A stretch of 64,000 nucleotides of DNA. Origin: Streptomyces sp. NBC_00223. GTDB lineage: Bacteria; Actinomycetota; Actinomycetes; Streptomycetales; Streptomycetaceae. Position numbers and translations under genes: made by a program. The notes under the pieces were generated by a model. The model was not told where the DNA came from. It worked only from the letters and a program-made list of their open reading frames with translations, and did not search any database. Below, in pieces: positions 52,628-64,000 of the stretch (positions are counted from its first letter, which is position 1; every line of letters starts with the position of its first letter). The stretch covers positions 6,886,501 to 6,950,500 of the forward strand of contig NZ_CP108109.1 in assembly GCF_036199905.1 (NCBI RefSeq), in the 5' to 3' direction.

Positions 52628-53416
52628 TCAGGCGAAGGCCAGCTTGTACAGTCCGCCGGCTATGGCGGCCCCGGCCAGCGGGCCGACCACGGGAATCCAC
52701 GAGTAGCTCCAGTCGGAGCCGCCCTTGTTCGGCAGCGGCAGGAGGCTGTGCACGATACGGGGGCCGAGATCACGGAACGGGTTGATCGCGTACCCGGTGG
52801 GCCCGCCGAGGGACAGACCGATGCCGACGACCAGGAGGGAGGTGAGCAGTATGCCCAGACCGTTGAGCGCCAGGCCGTCGGTCATGCCCTGGGTGAGGAT
52901 GAACAGCACCAGTACGGCGGTGGCGATGGCCTCGGTGAGCAGGTTCTGCACGGGGTTGCGGATCTCCGGGCCGGTGGAGAAGACGCCGAGTACCGGGCCG
53001 CCGGGCAGTGACCCGTTCTCCGTGCTCGGGCCCGCCGGGTCGCCGCCGTGGCCGGCCAGCACCTCGGGGTCGGTCAGATGCGCGTGGAACTGGCCCAGGT
53101 AGACCAGCCAGACCAGTAAGGCACCGAGGACCGCGCCGACGAACTCGCCGATCAGGTAGTAGGGCATCGTGCTCCACTGACCGGTCTTTATCGCCACGCC
53201 GAGGGTGACGGCGGGGTTCAGCTCGCCACCGGAGTAGCCGTTGGCGATGTAGGCGCCGGCCATGACGCCGAGACCCCAGCCGAAGGAGATCGCGACCCAG
53301 CCGGCGCCCTTGGCCTTCGACTTCTTGAGGGTCACGGCTGCGCACACGCCGGCACCGAGCAGTATGAGGACCGCCGTGCCGAAGATCTCGCCGACGACGA
53401 TATGGCCGTGGGACAT
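52628..53416 (-). CDS. glpF: Glycerol uptake facilitator (aquaglyceroporin)
   Basis: A 262-aa MIP-family channel with six membrane segments. The first pore motif is SGGELNPAVTLG; the second is GYAINPFRDLGPR, with Phe replacing the usual Ala of N-P-A while the Arg and Asp that mark glycerol channels remain. ATG 53416 follows AAGGGAG and gives MSHGHIVVGEIFGTAVLILL, the usual start; the longer open frame upstream crosses the operator. First gene of the glpFK operon. Confidence 0.95.
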   Translation of the reverse strand: MSHGHIVVGEIFGTAVLILLGAGVCAAVTLKKSKAKGAGWVAISFGWGLGVMAGAYIANGYSGGELNPAVTLGVAIKTGQWSTMPYYLIGEFVGAVLGALLVWLVYLGQFHAHLTDPEVLAGHGGDPAGPSTENGSLPGGPVLGVFSTGPEIRNPVQNLLTEAIATAVLVLFILTQGMTDGLALNGLGILLTSLLVVGIGLSLGGPTGYAINPFRDLGPRIVHSLLPLPNKGGSDWSYSWIPVVGPLAGAAIAGGLYKLAFA

Positions 53417-53478
53417 GGAGACTCCCTTGTCTAGGTCTGTCCTAGGTCCATGAACGGCCGACAGCAATTCCGTCCGGT

Positions 53479-53495
53479 GTTCGACATTGTCGACC
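53479..53495 (-). promoter_or_regulatory. Probable GylR operator upstream of glpF
   Basis: GTTCGACATTGTCGACC contains the 13-bp perfect palindrome TCGACA-T-TGTCGA (53481-53493), 63-79 bases before the glpF start. A near-identical palindrome lies before gylR. Confidence 0.8.
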
Positions 53496-53695
53496 GCTGG
53501 ACGAGAGTGTTCTCTCCTGGGGCGGATGAGGTCAAGAGAGGTGCGGTCGAAGGCCCCGGCGTGGCGGAAATCCACCGGTACGCGGCCGGACCCGAGGGGA
53601 TCGGGCGACTCTGCGCCGAAAGGGTGAGACACGGGACCGGCGGCCGGACACGTACGGTCACGGCCCGGACGGGCCGCGAGAGCCGGAAGGCGTCC

Positions 53696-54457
53696 TCAGA
53701 AGCGCCCGGCGCCCAGGTCGCGCGAGACCGCACGCGCGCAGTCCCGTACGGCCGCGACCAGCCACGCCTTGACGCCCTCGGGGTCGCACATCCGCTCCAC
53801 CGCGCCGGTGATGCCCACCGCGCCCACGGGTATCCGGCGCCGGTCGTAGACGGGCGCGGCGATCGAGGCCACGCCCTCCCAGGTCTCCTCCAGGTCGGCG
53901 GCCCAGCCCCGGGCCCGGGTCAGCGCCAGCGCGGTCTCGAAGTCCGCCGGCCCGGTGACCGTCCGCGCGGTCAGCGCGGCCCGCTCGCCCTCGACGGCCT
54001 CGTCGTGCGCCGCCCTGTCGAAGGCCGAAAGCACCTTGCCCAGCGCGGTGCTGTGCAGCGGCTGCATGGCCCCCACCTCCAGCACCTGGCGGCTGTCGTC
54101 GGGGCGGAAGACGTGGTGCACGATCAGCACGCCGCGATGATGGAGTACGCCCAGATACGCCGCCTCGCCGCTGGACCTGGCCAGGTCGTCGGTCCACACC
54201 AGGGCGCGGGCCCGCAGCTCGTGCACGTCCAGATAGCTGTTGCCCAGGCGCAGCAGCTCGGCGCCCAGCTGGTACTTGCCGCCGGGCTCCTGCTCGACCA
54301 GGCCCTCCTGCTGGAGGGTGCGCAGGAGGCCGTGCGCGGTGCCCTTGGCCAGGCCCAGCGAGGTGGCGACGTCCGACAGGCCCAGACGCCGGTCGTCGCC
54401 CGCCAGCAGCCGCAGGATCGCCGCCGCGCGTTCCAGCGACTGGATGGAACCTGGCAT
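53696..54457 (-). CDS. gylR: IclR-family glycerol operon regulator
   Basis: A 253-aa IclR protein matching GylR: N-terminal winged helix (SLERAAAILRLLAGDDRRLG, LSDVATSLGLAKGTAHGLLR) and C-terminal effector domain (YLGVLHHRGVLIVHHVF, QPLHSTALGKVLSAFD, ETWEGVASIAAPVYD, GITGAVERM). GylR represses the glycerol operon until glycerol-3-phosphate binds and autoregulates. ATG 54457 gives MPGSIQSLERAAAIL, the family-typical start; the open frame upstream crosses the operator and metH promoter. Confidence 0.94.
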   Translation of the reverse strand: MPGSIQSLERAAAILRLLAGDDRRLGLSDVATSLGLAKGTAHGLLRTLQQEGLVEQEPGGKYQLGAELLRLGNSYLDVHELRARALVWTDDLARSSGEAAYLGVLHHRGVLIVHHVFRPDDSRQVLEVGAMQPLHSTALGKVLSAFDRAAHDEAVEGERAALTARTVTGPADFETALALTRARGWAADLEETWEGVASIAAPVYDRRRIPVGAVGITGAVERMCDPEGVKAWLVAAVRDCARAVSRDLGAGRF

Positions 54458-54504
54458 CGCACGCTCTCCAAGGAAGGACGGCAGGACGGCGTTCGCCCCA
54501 CCCC

Positions 54505-54521
54505 GGTCGACAATGTCGACC
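54505..54521 (-). promoter_or_regulatory. Probable GylR operator upstream of gylR
   Basis: GGTCGACAATGTCGACC is a perfect 17-bp palindrome 48-64 bases before the gylR start, sharing TCGACAnTGTCGA with the site before glpF. It fits autoregulation, and could also touch the divergent metH promoter. Confidence 0.8.
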
Positions 54522-54710
54522 TCCATCATCGCAGAGTCGAGTGTGTCATCACCCGTCCGGCCCTTGGAACGGGCATCCGGCCCTCGGGATGGCGACGGGG
54601 TCGAACGGCTACTCTGGCCTGGTGCGCTGTCCTTCCGTGGTGAGGAAACAGTCTCTTTGCGGGAGGAAGGGCGCATAGCCGACAGCCGTCGCATCCCAGG
54701 GAGCAGTCTC

Positions 54711-58232
<3,522 letters not shown>

Positions 58233-58240
58233 GCGGGTCC

Positions 58241-58260
58241 GGGGCCCGGCACCGGGCCCC
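58241..58260 (+). terminator. Terminator-like hairpin after metH
   Basis: GGGGCCCGG (58241-58249) and CCGGGCCCC (58252-58260) pair around a tiny loop, nine bases after the metH stop. Confidence 0.65.
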
Positions 58261-58442
58261 GGCACTGAACACGTACTGAACGGCCGCTGGGCGGTCACTG
58301 AACGCCGCCGGGCGCCCCTCCGCCGCCAGGACTCCGCCCGGCCGCGCGCGGGGCCGTAAGGGGGCGTTCAGCGGCCGTTCGGGTGCCCGCCCGGCGTGCG
58401 TAGGGCGCCGCGCACCGGGCCGCCGTACAATGGACGGTCCGG

Positions 58443-58490
58443 CGAAGGCCGGTCGCCGACCCCCGAGCGGGGCCCGGCGGCCGGCCTTCG
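58443..58490 (+). other. Structured leader upstream of the HAD gene
   Basis: CGAAGGCCGG (58443-58452) and CCGGCCTTCG (58481-58490) form a perfect 10-bp stem enclosing CCCC-GAGC-GGGG (58461-58472), giving a nested hairpin. It lies about 70 bases before the start codon and just after TACAAT (58426-58431), a possible -10 box. Could be a 5'-leader structure or a terminator/attenuator. The rest of the 58233-58560 gap has no gene. Confidence 0.5.
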
Positions 58491-58560
58491 TGCCCCCCGG
58501 AAACGGGCGCGCCCGCACCGCGAGCTGCCGGGAGACGGACCGAACCGAGGAGTGGCGCGT

Positions 58561-59262
58561 ATGACCAGCAGCATCCCCGTCGCCGACGCCCGTACGGACC
58601 GGCGCCCCGCGCCGCACGCGGTGCTGCTGGACCTGGACGGCACCCTGGTGGACACCGAAGGGCTGTGGTGGGCGGCGGAGTCCGAGGTTTTCGCGGACCT
58701 CGGGCATGTGCTGGACGAGTCGCACCGGGCGGTGGTGGTCGGCGGGCCGATGACCCGCAGCGTCGGGCATCTGATCACCGCGACCGGCACCACCGCCACC
58801 CTCGCCGAGCTGACGACGCTGATCAACGCCCGCTTCGAGGAGCTGATCGTGCGCGGTGCGCCGCTGATGCCGGGCGCCCGCCGGCTGCTGACCGAGCTGT
58901 CCGCGCACGGCATCCCCACCGCGCTGGTCTCCGCCTCCCACCGGCGCACCATCGACGTGATGCTGCGTTCGCTCGGCAGCCGGCACTTCGCCTTCACGCT
59001 GGCCGGGGACGAGATCGCCCGCACCAAGCCGCACCCGGACCCGTATCTGACCGCCGCGGCCCGGCTCGGCGCCCACCCCGCGGCCTGTGTGGTCGTCGAG
59101 GACACCCTCACCGGGGTGGCCTCCGCCGAGGCGGCCGGCTGCCATGTCGTCGCGGTGCCCTCGGTGGTCCCGATCGACCCCGCACCCGGGCGTACGGTCG
59201 TCCGCTCGCTCGAAGAGCTGAGCATTCCCTTTCTGCGCTCTTTGAACACACGTATTCACTGA
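58561..59262 (+). CDS. HAD-family hydrolase (phosphatase, beta-phosphoglucomutase-like)
   Basis: A 233-aa HAD phosphatase: motif I AVLLDLDGTLVDTEG (D24 nucleophile, D26), motif II ALVSASHRRTID, motif III Lys in ARTKPHPDPYL and motif IV VVVEDTLTGVASAEAAG. The helical cap (about residues 35-95) is subfamily I. GAGGAG precedes the ATG. Typical of actinomycete genes following metH. Substrate probably a small sugar or nucleoside phosphate. Confidence 0.92.
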   Translation: MTSSIPVADARTDRRPAPHAVLLDLDGTLVDTEGLWWAAESEVFADLGHVLDESHRAVVVGGPMTRSVGHLITATGTTATLAELTTLINARFEELIVRGAPLMPGARRLLTELSAHGIPTALVSASHRRTIDVMLRSLGSRHFAFTLAGDEIARTKPHPDPYLTAAARLGAHPAACVVVEDTLTGVASAEAAGCHVVAVPSVVPIDPAPGRTVVRSLEELSIPFLRSLNTRIH

Positions 59263-59564
59263 GCGTGCCCGCCCGGCGAATCCCGTCCGCCACAGCACGC
59301 AACTTTGGTATCCCGTTGGTGCTGATCACACCCAATCTCGGTATCGTCGCCGAAGCGTGCCCGCGGGATGTGCTGGAATACCTGCGGTGAACCACGCGAT
59401 GAGGCATCGGCAGCCGAACGCGTCAGTCCTTCCCGGCCATCGCCACGCCCTCCATCGAAACGGGGGCGAGGGCAGCTTGTTCGGCTGCGCGGGTGCGCCA
59501 CCAGCATCACGGGAACGCGGGCCGGCACAGGTACATGAGCAGTAGCAAGAGGAGAACGACGACG
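59263..59564. other. Intergenic region before the binding-protein pair
   Basis: About 300 bases with no gene visible. GC content is somewhat lower near 59290-59350. It presumably contains the promoter for the two lipoprotein genes; I see no clear dyad. Confidence 0.5.
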
Positions 59565-61163
59565 ATGAACCGCAAGCTTCTGGTGCTGCCCGCCCTGCTG
59601 GGCGTACTGACGCCCGTGATCACCGGGTGCGGCAGCGCCGGCGGAGGGAGCGGCGACAGTGGCAAGCCCATCGTCGTCGGCACAACCGACAGCATCGAGC
59701 TCACCAAGGACAGTCCGGCGCCGCTCGACCCTGCCACCTCGTACGACAGCGCCACCTGGAACATCTTCTACAACACCTTCCAGATGCTGCTCACCTACCC
59801 GCGCGGCAGCACCACGCCGACCCCGGACGCGGCCAAGGAGTGCCACTACACGGACACCACCGGGCTGACCTATCAGTGCACGATGCACGACGGCCTGAAG
59901 TTCTCCAACGGCCACGCGCTCACCTCGGAGGACGTGAAGTTCTCGCTCGACCGGATGCGGGACATGAACTGGCCGACCGGCCCGGCCTCGCTCATATCCG
60001 ACATCAAGACCATTGACGCCCCCGACGACACGACGGTGGTATTCCACCTCAAGACGCCGGACGCCACTTTCCCGGCCAAGCTCGCCACCCCGGCCGCCGC
60101 GATCGTCGACAGCCAGGTCTACGACCCGAAGAAGCCGTACAACGGTTTCAAGCTCGTCGGCTCCGGCCCGTACACGCTGGACTCCTTCACCCAGGGCAAG
60201 GAAGCCGTTCTCTCGAAGAACTCGCACTACGAGGGCGTCCTCAAGCTCCACAACAGCAAGATCGACCTCAAGCTGTTCGACGACTCCAACAAGATGGAGG
60301 CCGCGCTCAAGGCCGGCACCATCGACGTGATGACCCGGACCATGGCGCCGACGCAGATCAGCAAGCTGCTCGACTCCAACGACCCGGACATCAAGCTCAC
60401 CGAGGCGCCCGGCGGCGAGACCCGCTATCTGTTCCTCAACACCTCGGCGCCCGCGCTGAAGGAGAAGGCCGTACGGCAGGCCATGGCGCAGATCATCGAC
60501 CGTCAGGCGATCACCCGCGACGTCTATCTGCGTACCACCGAGCCGCTGTACTCCATCGTCCCGCAGGGCATCACCTCGCACGTCAACTCGTTCTTCAACG
60601 TCTACGGCAACCCGAGCCTGACCAACGCGAAGAAGACCCTGACGAACGCCGGGATCACCGAGAAGGTGCCGCTGACCATCAACTTCCGCCGGGACAACGG
60701 CGGCACGATGAACGAGCCCGAGGCCGAGGAGATCAAGCGGCAGCTCGACGCGAGCGGGCTGTTCGACGTCACCATCCAGGCCGAGCAGTGGAACGCCTTC
60801 CTCAAGGCCGCCTCGGAGCGCAAGTACCAGATCTTCGCGATCAGCTGGCTGCCGGACTTCCCCGACCCGGACAACTACATCGGGCCGTTCTTCGACAAGG
60901 ACAACTTCCTGAACCTGCCGTACCGGAGCAAGGAGATCCAGGACACGATCCTGCCGGACACCCGCAAGCAGGCCCAGCGCAGCACGGCCAGCGACGCGTT
61001 CGGGGACGCGCAGAAGATCATCGCCGATGACGTGCCGATGCTCCCGCTGTGGCAGGGCAAGCAGTACATCGCCGCCCGCAGCGGCATCACCGGTGTCGAG
61101 TGGGCGCTCAACTCCTCGACCACCACGCAGTTCTGGGAGCTGGGCCGCGGCGTCTCGGGCTGA
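59565..61163 (+). CDS. Family-5 ABC substrate-binding lipoprotein, copy 1
   Basis: A 532-aa peptide/nickel-type solute-binding lipoprotein. Signal MNRKLLVLPALLGVLTPVITGC with lipobox I-T-G-C, then PAPLDPATSYDSATWNIFYN, SNGHALTSEDVKFSLDRM (family hallmark), LKLVGSGPYTLDSF-like, KAVRQAMAQIIDRQAI and DFPDPDNYIGPFF. ATG 59565 is preceded by AGAGGAG. Followed by a close paralogue; no permease or ATPase gene is adjacent, so it works with a transporter elsewhere or as a receptor. Confidence 0.94.
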   Translation: MNRKLLVLPALLGVLTPVITGCGSAGGGSGDSGKPIVVGTTDSIELTKDSPAPLDPATSYDSATWNIFYNTFQMLLTYPRGSTTPTPDAAKECHYTDTTGLTYQCTMHDGLKFSNGHALTSEDVKFSLDRMRDMNWPTGPASLISDIKTIDAPDDTTVVFHLKTPDATFPAKLATPAAAIVDSQVYDPKKPYNGFKLVGSGPYTLDSFTQGKEAVLSKNSHYEGVLKLHNSKIDLKLFDDSNKMEAALKAGTIDVMTRTMAPTQISKLLDSNDPDIKLTEAPGGETRYLFLNTSAPALKEKAVRQAMAQIIDRQAITRDVYLRTTEPLYSIVPQGITSHVNSFFNVYGNPSLTNAKKTLTNAGITEKVPLTINFRRDNGGTMNEPEAEEIKRQLDASGLFDVTIQAEQWNAFLKAASERKYQIFAISWLPDFPDPDNYIGPFFDKDNFLNLPYRSKEIQDTILPDTRKQAQRSTASDAFGDAQKIIADDVPMLPLWQGKQYIAARSGITGVEWALNSSTTTQFWELGRGVSG

Positions 61164-61196
61164 TCACGGACATCACGCACGAGGAGAACGTCGAGG

Positions 61197-62786
61197 ATGA
61201 ACCGCAAGCTGCTCGTCGGCCCCGCCGTCATCGGCCTGGCGATACCGCTGCTGGCCGGATGCGGGACCGGCGGTGGGGGCGACGGTAAGGCCCTGGTGGT
61301 GGGCACGACCGACTCGTTCCGGCTGTCGAAGGAGAACCCGGCGCCGCTCGACCCGGCGACGTCGTACGACATCGGCGGCTGGAACATCCTCGGCAACACC
61401 TACCAGACGCTGCTGCGGCTGCCGCGCTCCGGCACCGAGCCCGTGCCGGAGGCCGCCGAGGAGTGCCACTTCACGGACAAGCTCGGTGAGCAGTACCGCT
61501 GCACGCTGCGCGACGGCCTGACGTTCTCCAACGGCCACCGGATCACCTCGCGGGACGTGAAGTTCTCCATCGACCGCCAGCTGGCGATCAACGACCCGAA
61601 CGGTCCGGCGAGTCTGCTCGCCAACGTCACGGTGGAGACGCCCGATCCGGCCACGGTCGTCTTCCACCTCGCCGACCCCGACGCGACCTTCCCGTTCAAG
61701 CTGGCCACCCCCGCGGCGTCCATCGTGGACAGCCAGGAGTACGCCGCGAGGAAGGTCCACCCCGGCTACAGCATCGTCGGCTCGGGCCCGTACAAGCTCA
61801 CCTCCTTCACGGAGGGACAGAGCGCGACCTTCGAGAAGAACCCCCGGTACAAGGGCTCGATCACGCTTCACAACAGCAGGATCACGCTGAAGTTCTTCAC
61901 CGGCTCCGCGCAGATGGAGAAGGCGCTCAAGGCCGGCACCATCGACGTGATGAACCGGACGCTGACTCCCGCGCAGGTCACCGATCTGAACGACGGCACC
62001 GCCCCGGACATCAAGCTGACCCAGGCGCCCGGCACCGAGATCCGCTATCTGGTCTTCAACACCGCCGACCCGACCGCCGGCCAGAAGGCGGTACGGCAGG
62101 CCGCCGCGTCCCTGGTCGACCGGGCGGCGGTCACCCGGGACGTCTACCAGCGGACCGCGACACCGCTGTACTCGATCGTGCCGCAGGGCATCACCGGTCA
62201 CACCAACCCGTTCTTCGACCTCTACGGCGACCAGCCGGACCGGGCCAAGGCGCGGGCGTATCTGGCCGCCGCGCACATCCCCACCCCGGTGCCGCTGACC
62301 CTGTCGTACACCACCCACCACTACGGCGAGGCGACCGCCGACGAGTTCGCCGCGCTCAAGCGGCAGTTGGAGGACGGCGGGCTGTTCAAGGTGACCCTCC
62401 AGGGCGTCGACGACTGGGACGCGTACAAGGCCGCCTACCGGGCCCGGTCCTACCAGGCGTTCGGCATGGGGTGGTTCCCGGACTTCCCCGACCCGGACAA
62501 CTACATCGCGCCCTTCTTCGGCAAGGACAACTTCCTCGACCTCGCCTGGACCAGCCCGCTGATCCGCGACCAGGTCATCAGGAACACCCGGCAGAAGACC
62601 GAACGCAGCGGGACCGTCGGCGACTTCGCGCTCGCGCAGAAGGCCGTCGCCCAGGACGTGCCGATCCTGCCGCTGTGGCAGGGCAAGCAGTATCTGGCGG
62701 CGCGATCCGACATCACCGGCACCGAGTGGGCGCTCAACTCCTCGTCCACCACGCAGTTCTGGGAGCTGGGCCGCAGCGGCTCCTGA
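61197..62786 (+). CDS. Family-5 ABC substrate-binding lipoprotein, copy 2
   Basis: A 529-aa paralogue of the preceding gene, sharing the MNRKLLV start, PAPLDPATSYD, SNGHRITSRDVKFSIDRQ, YSIVPQGITGH, DFPDPDNYIAPFFGKDNFLD and the ending SSTTQFWELGR. The lipobox is LAGC. The two clearly arose by tandem duplication and then diverged, mostly in the ligand-contacting middle. The gap is 33 bases, so they are co-transcribed. Ligand unknown. Confidence 0.94.
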   Translation: MNRKLLVGPAVIGLAIPLLAGCGTGGGGDGKALVVGTTDSFRLSKENPAPLDPATSYDIGGWNILGNTYQTLLRLPRSGTEPVPEAAEECHFTDKLGEQYRCTLRDGLTFSNGHRITSRDVKFSIDRQLAINDPNGPASLLANVTVETPDPATVVFHLADPDATFPFKLATPAASIVDSQEYAARKVHPGYSIVGSGPYKLTSFTEGQSATFEKNPRYKGSITLHNSRITLKFFTGSAQMEKALKAGTIDVMNRTLTPAQVTDLNDGTAPDIKLTQAPGTEIRYLVFNTADPTAGQKAVRQAAASLVDRAAVTRDVYQRTATPLYSIVPQGITGHTNPFFDLYGDQPDRAKARAYLAAAHIPTPVPLTLSYTTHHYGEATADEFAALKRQLEDGGLFKVTLQGVDDWDAYKAAYRARSYQAFGMGWFPDFPDPDNYIAPFFGKDNFLDLAWTSPLIRDQVIRNTRQKTERSGTVGDFALAQKAVAQDVPILPLWQGKQYLAARSDITGTEWALNSSSTTQFWELGRSGS

Positions 62787-62804
62787 CCCCGCCGCCCGGC
62801 GCGC

Positions 62805-63476
62805 TCAGCCCGCGCCGGGCCGCACCAGACCGCTCTCGTACGCGTACACCGCCGCCTGCACCCGGTCCCGCAGCGCCAGCTTGGTCAGCACATGGCCGAC
62901 GTGCGTCTTGACGGTGGTCTCGCTGACGAACAGCTCGGCGGCGATCTCCGCGTTCGACAGGCCGCGGGCCACCAGGCGCAGCACCTCGACCTCGCGCTCG
63001 GTCAGGGTGTGCAGCGGCTGCGGCACCGACTCGTCGCCCGACGGCAGCCGGCCCGCGTACTTGTCGAGCAGCCGCCGGGTGATGCTCGGCGCGAGCATCG
63101 CCTCGCCGGCCGCGACCACCCGGATCGCCTGCACCAGCTCGGCGGCCGGCGCGTCCTTGAGCAGAAAGCCGCTGGCCCCGGCCCGCAGCGCCTCCACCAC
63201 GTACTCGTCGAGGTCGAAGGTGGTCAGCACCAGCACCTTGGCCGGGCCCGAGCGGTCAGGACCGGTGATCTGCCGGGTGGCCTCCACCCCGTCCATCCGG
63301 GGCATCCGGATGTCCATCAGGACCACATCGGGCTGAAGCGCCCGCACCTGGTCCAGCGCCTGCTGACCGTCCCCGGCCTCACCGACCACGGCGAGATCGG
63401 GCTCGGCCTCCAGGATCATCCGGAAGCCGGTACGCAACAGGGGCTGGTCGTCCACCAGCAGAACGCGGATCGCCAC
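62805..63476 (-). CDS. NarL/LuxR-family response regulator
   Basis: A 223-aa two-component regulator. Receiver domain residues 1-120: IRVLLVDDQPLLRTGF with the acidic pair, phospho-acceptor Asp in VVLMDIRMPRMDG and switch Lys in GFLLKDAPAAEL. LuxR-type DNA-binding domain about 155-220 (LTEREVEVLRLVARGLSNAE, LFVSETTVKTHVGHVL). GTG 63476 is chosen because GAAGGAG lies just upstream; nearer upstream GTG 63482 would overlap that site. No sensor kinase gene is adjacent within the window. Confidence 0.93.
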   Translation of the reverse strand: MAIRVLLVDDQPLLRTGFRMILEAEPDLAVVGEAGDGQQALDQVRALQPDVVLMDIRMPRMDGVEATRQITGPDRSGPAKVLVLTTFDLDEYVVEALRAGASGFLLKDAPAAELVQAIRVVAAGEAMLAPSITRRLLDKYAGRLPSGDESVPQPLHTLTEREVEVLRLVARGLSNAEIAAELFVSETTVKTHVGHVLTKLALRDRVQAAVYAYESGLVRPGAG

Positions 63477-63507
63477 GGACACTCCTTCGCCAGACCGGTC
63501 CACTTCG

Positions 63508-64000
63508 CTAGACCGGTCCATTCTCGCCCACGGCCGGCCCGGGGCCCCCGGTGAGCGTCAGCGGGTACGGCGGGGGAGTCCCGCCGAATTCGGGACAGAC
63601 GGCCTGATGATCACACCATCCGCACAGCGGGCTGCGGCGCGGCCGCCAGTCGCCGCTGTCCGTCGCCGCCCTGATGGCCTCCCAGAGCGCGAGCAGCTTG
63701 CGCTCGGTGGCCCGCAGATCGGACTCCGACGGATCGTAGGTCAGCACATCGCCGCTGCCGAGGTACACCAGCTGGAGGCGGCGCGGCACCACACCGCGCA
63801 GCCGCCACAGCACCAGGGCGTAGAACTTCATCTGGAACAGCGGCTCCTCCGCGTACTGCGGGCGCGGCGCCTTGCCGGTCTTGTAGTCCACCACCCGCAG
63901 ATCGCCGGTGGCCGGCGCGACATCCAGCCGGTCCACGTACCCGCGCAGCGTCAGCCCCGACTCCAGCACCGTCTCCACGTACAGCTCGCGCTCGGCCGGC
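63508..64000 (-). CDS. RecB-family exonuclease (PD-(D/E)XK), C-terminal part
   Basis: The frame is open to the window edge, so the N-terminus lies beyond base 64000. Visible: LTLRGYVDRLDVAPATGDLR followed by VVDYKTGKAPRP (nuclease D-x-K core), QMKFYALVLWRLRG, and a C-terminal cysteine cluster CGWCDHQAVC that, with an earlier Cys, fits the 4Fe-4S cluster of Cas4/AddB-like nucleases. Actinobacterial stand-alone homologues are of uncertain role in DNA processing. About 160 residues are seen. Confidence 0.9.
   Translation of the reverse strand, partial: PAERELYVETVLESGLTLRGYVDRLDVAPATGDLRVVDYKTGKAPRPQYAEEPLFQMKFYALVLWRLRGVVPRRLQLVYLGSGDVLTYDPSESDLRATERKLLALWEAIRAATDSGDWRPRRSPLCGWCDHQAVCPEFGGTPPPYPLTLTGGPGPAVGENGPV

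Noticed and set aside
54522..54710. Cobalamin or SAM/SAH riboswitch upstream of metH
   Set aside because: No B12-box-like or other recognisable riboswitch core sequence was found in the leader.

Overview
The window is chromosomal DNA of a high-GC actinomycete, almost certainly Streptomyces or a close relative. It has third-position GC bias throughout, GTG starts with GGAGG-type ribosome sites, a mycothiol ligase (mshC), the sporulation protein ParJ, a short and a long chaplin, a glycerol operon with its GylR regulator, and BldG/RsbW-like and XRE regulators. From memory (not checked), the order M20 peptidase - chpH/chpC - DUF5703 - RecD-like protein - aldo/keto reductase - phosphomutase - DUF3090 - SCO1664 family - mshC - parJ ... 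glpK - glpF - gylR - metH matches the S. coelicolor SCO1676-SCO1657 core region.

Layout. 1-8.2 kb: an operon for a family-5 (peptide/nickel type) ABC importer with both ATPases fused in one protein, followed by an alpha/beta-hydrolase-like protein that lacks the nucleophile serine, an isopenicillin-N-synthase-like Fe(II) oxygenase and a DUF427 protein. 8.6-12.4 kb: a PLP decarboxylase, a zinc alcohol dehydrogenase and a PRC-barrel protein. 12.5-18.9 kb: an accessory patch with a frameshifted membrane protein, HD hydrolase, NUDIX hydrolase, XRE/DUF5919 protein, HAD phosphatase, radical SAM enzyme overlapping a P-loop nucleotide-kinase-like gene, a CYTH triphosphate-binding protein, a decayed RsbW-like pseudogene and a Cys-rich protein of unknown function. 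This is the best candidate for an undescribed system. 19-22.4 kb: STAS protein, winged-helix regulator, RsbW-like ATPase, XRE regulator and tRNA-Leu(GAG). 22.7-38.2 kb: the conserved developmental/mycothiol core, including a chaplin with a long collagen-like repeat and a RecD2-like protein whose ATPase motifs are degraded.

38.4-48.6 kb: an insertion relative to the remembered S. coelicolor order. It carries a GH18-like exported protein and a complete-looking sugar importer plus oxidative sugar-acid pathway (aldo/keto reductase, lactonase-type amidohydrolase, fuconate-dehydratase-type enolase, SDR) best read as L-fucose catabolism, closed by a FadR/GntR regulator whose promoter shares a 10-bp motif with the operon promoter. 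48.6-51 kb: AraC regulator, mycothiol-dependent-isomerase-like protein and a nucleotidyltransferase. 51-58.2 kb: glpK, glpF, gylR (with two matching palindromic operators) and metH; no glpD is present. 58.5-64 kb: HAD phosphatase with a structured leader, two tandem substrate-binding lipoproteins without a transporter, an orphan NarL-type response regulator and the end of a RecB-like nuclease.

Intergenic regions carry many short GC-rich tandem or dispersed repeats, notably five imperfect copies between mshC and parJ and a (GCCCT)14 microsatellite beside the GntR gene. No integrase, transposase or CRISPR array was seen.
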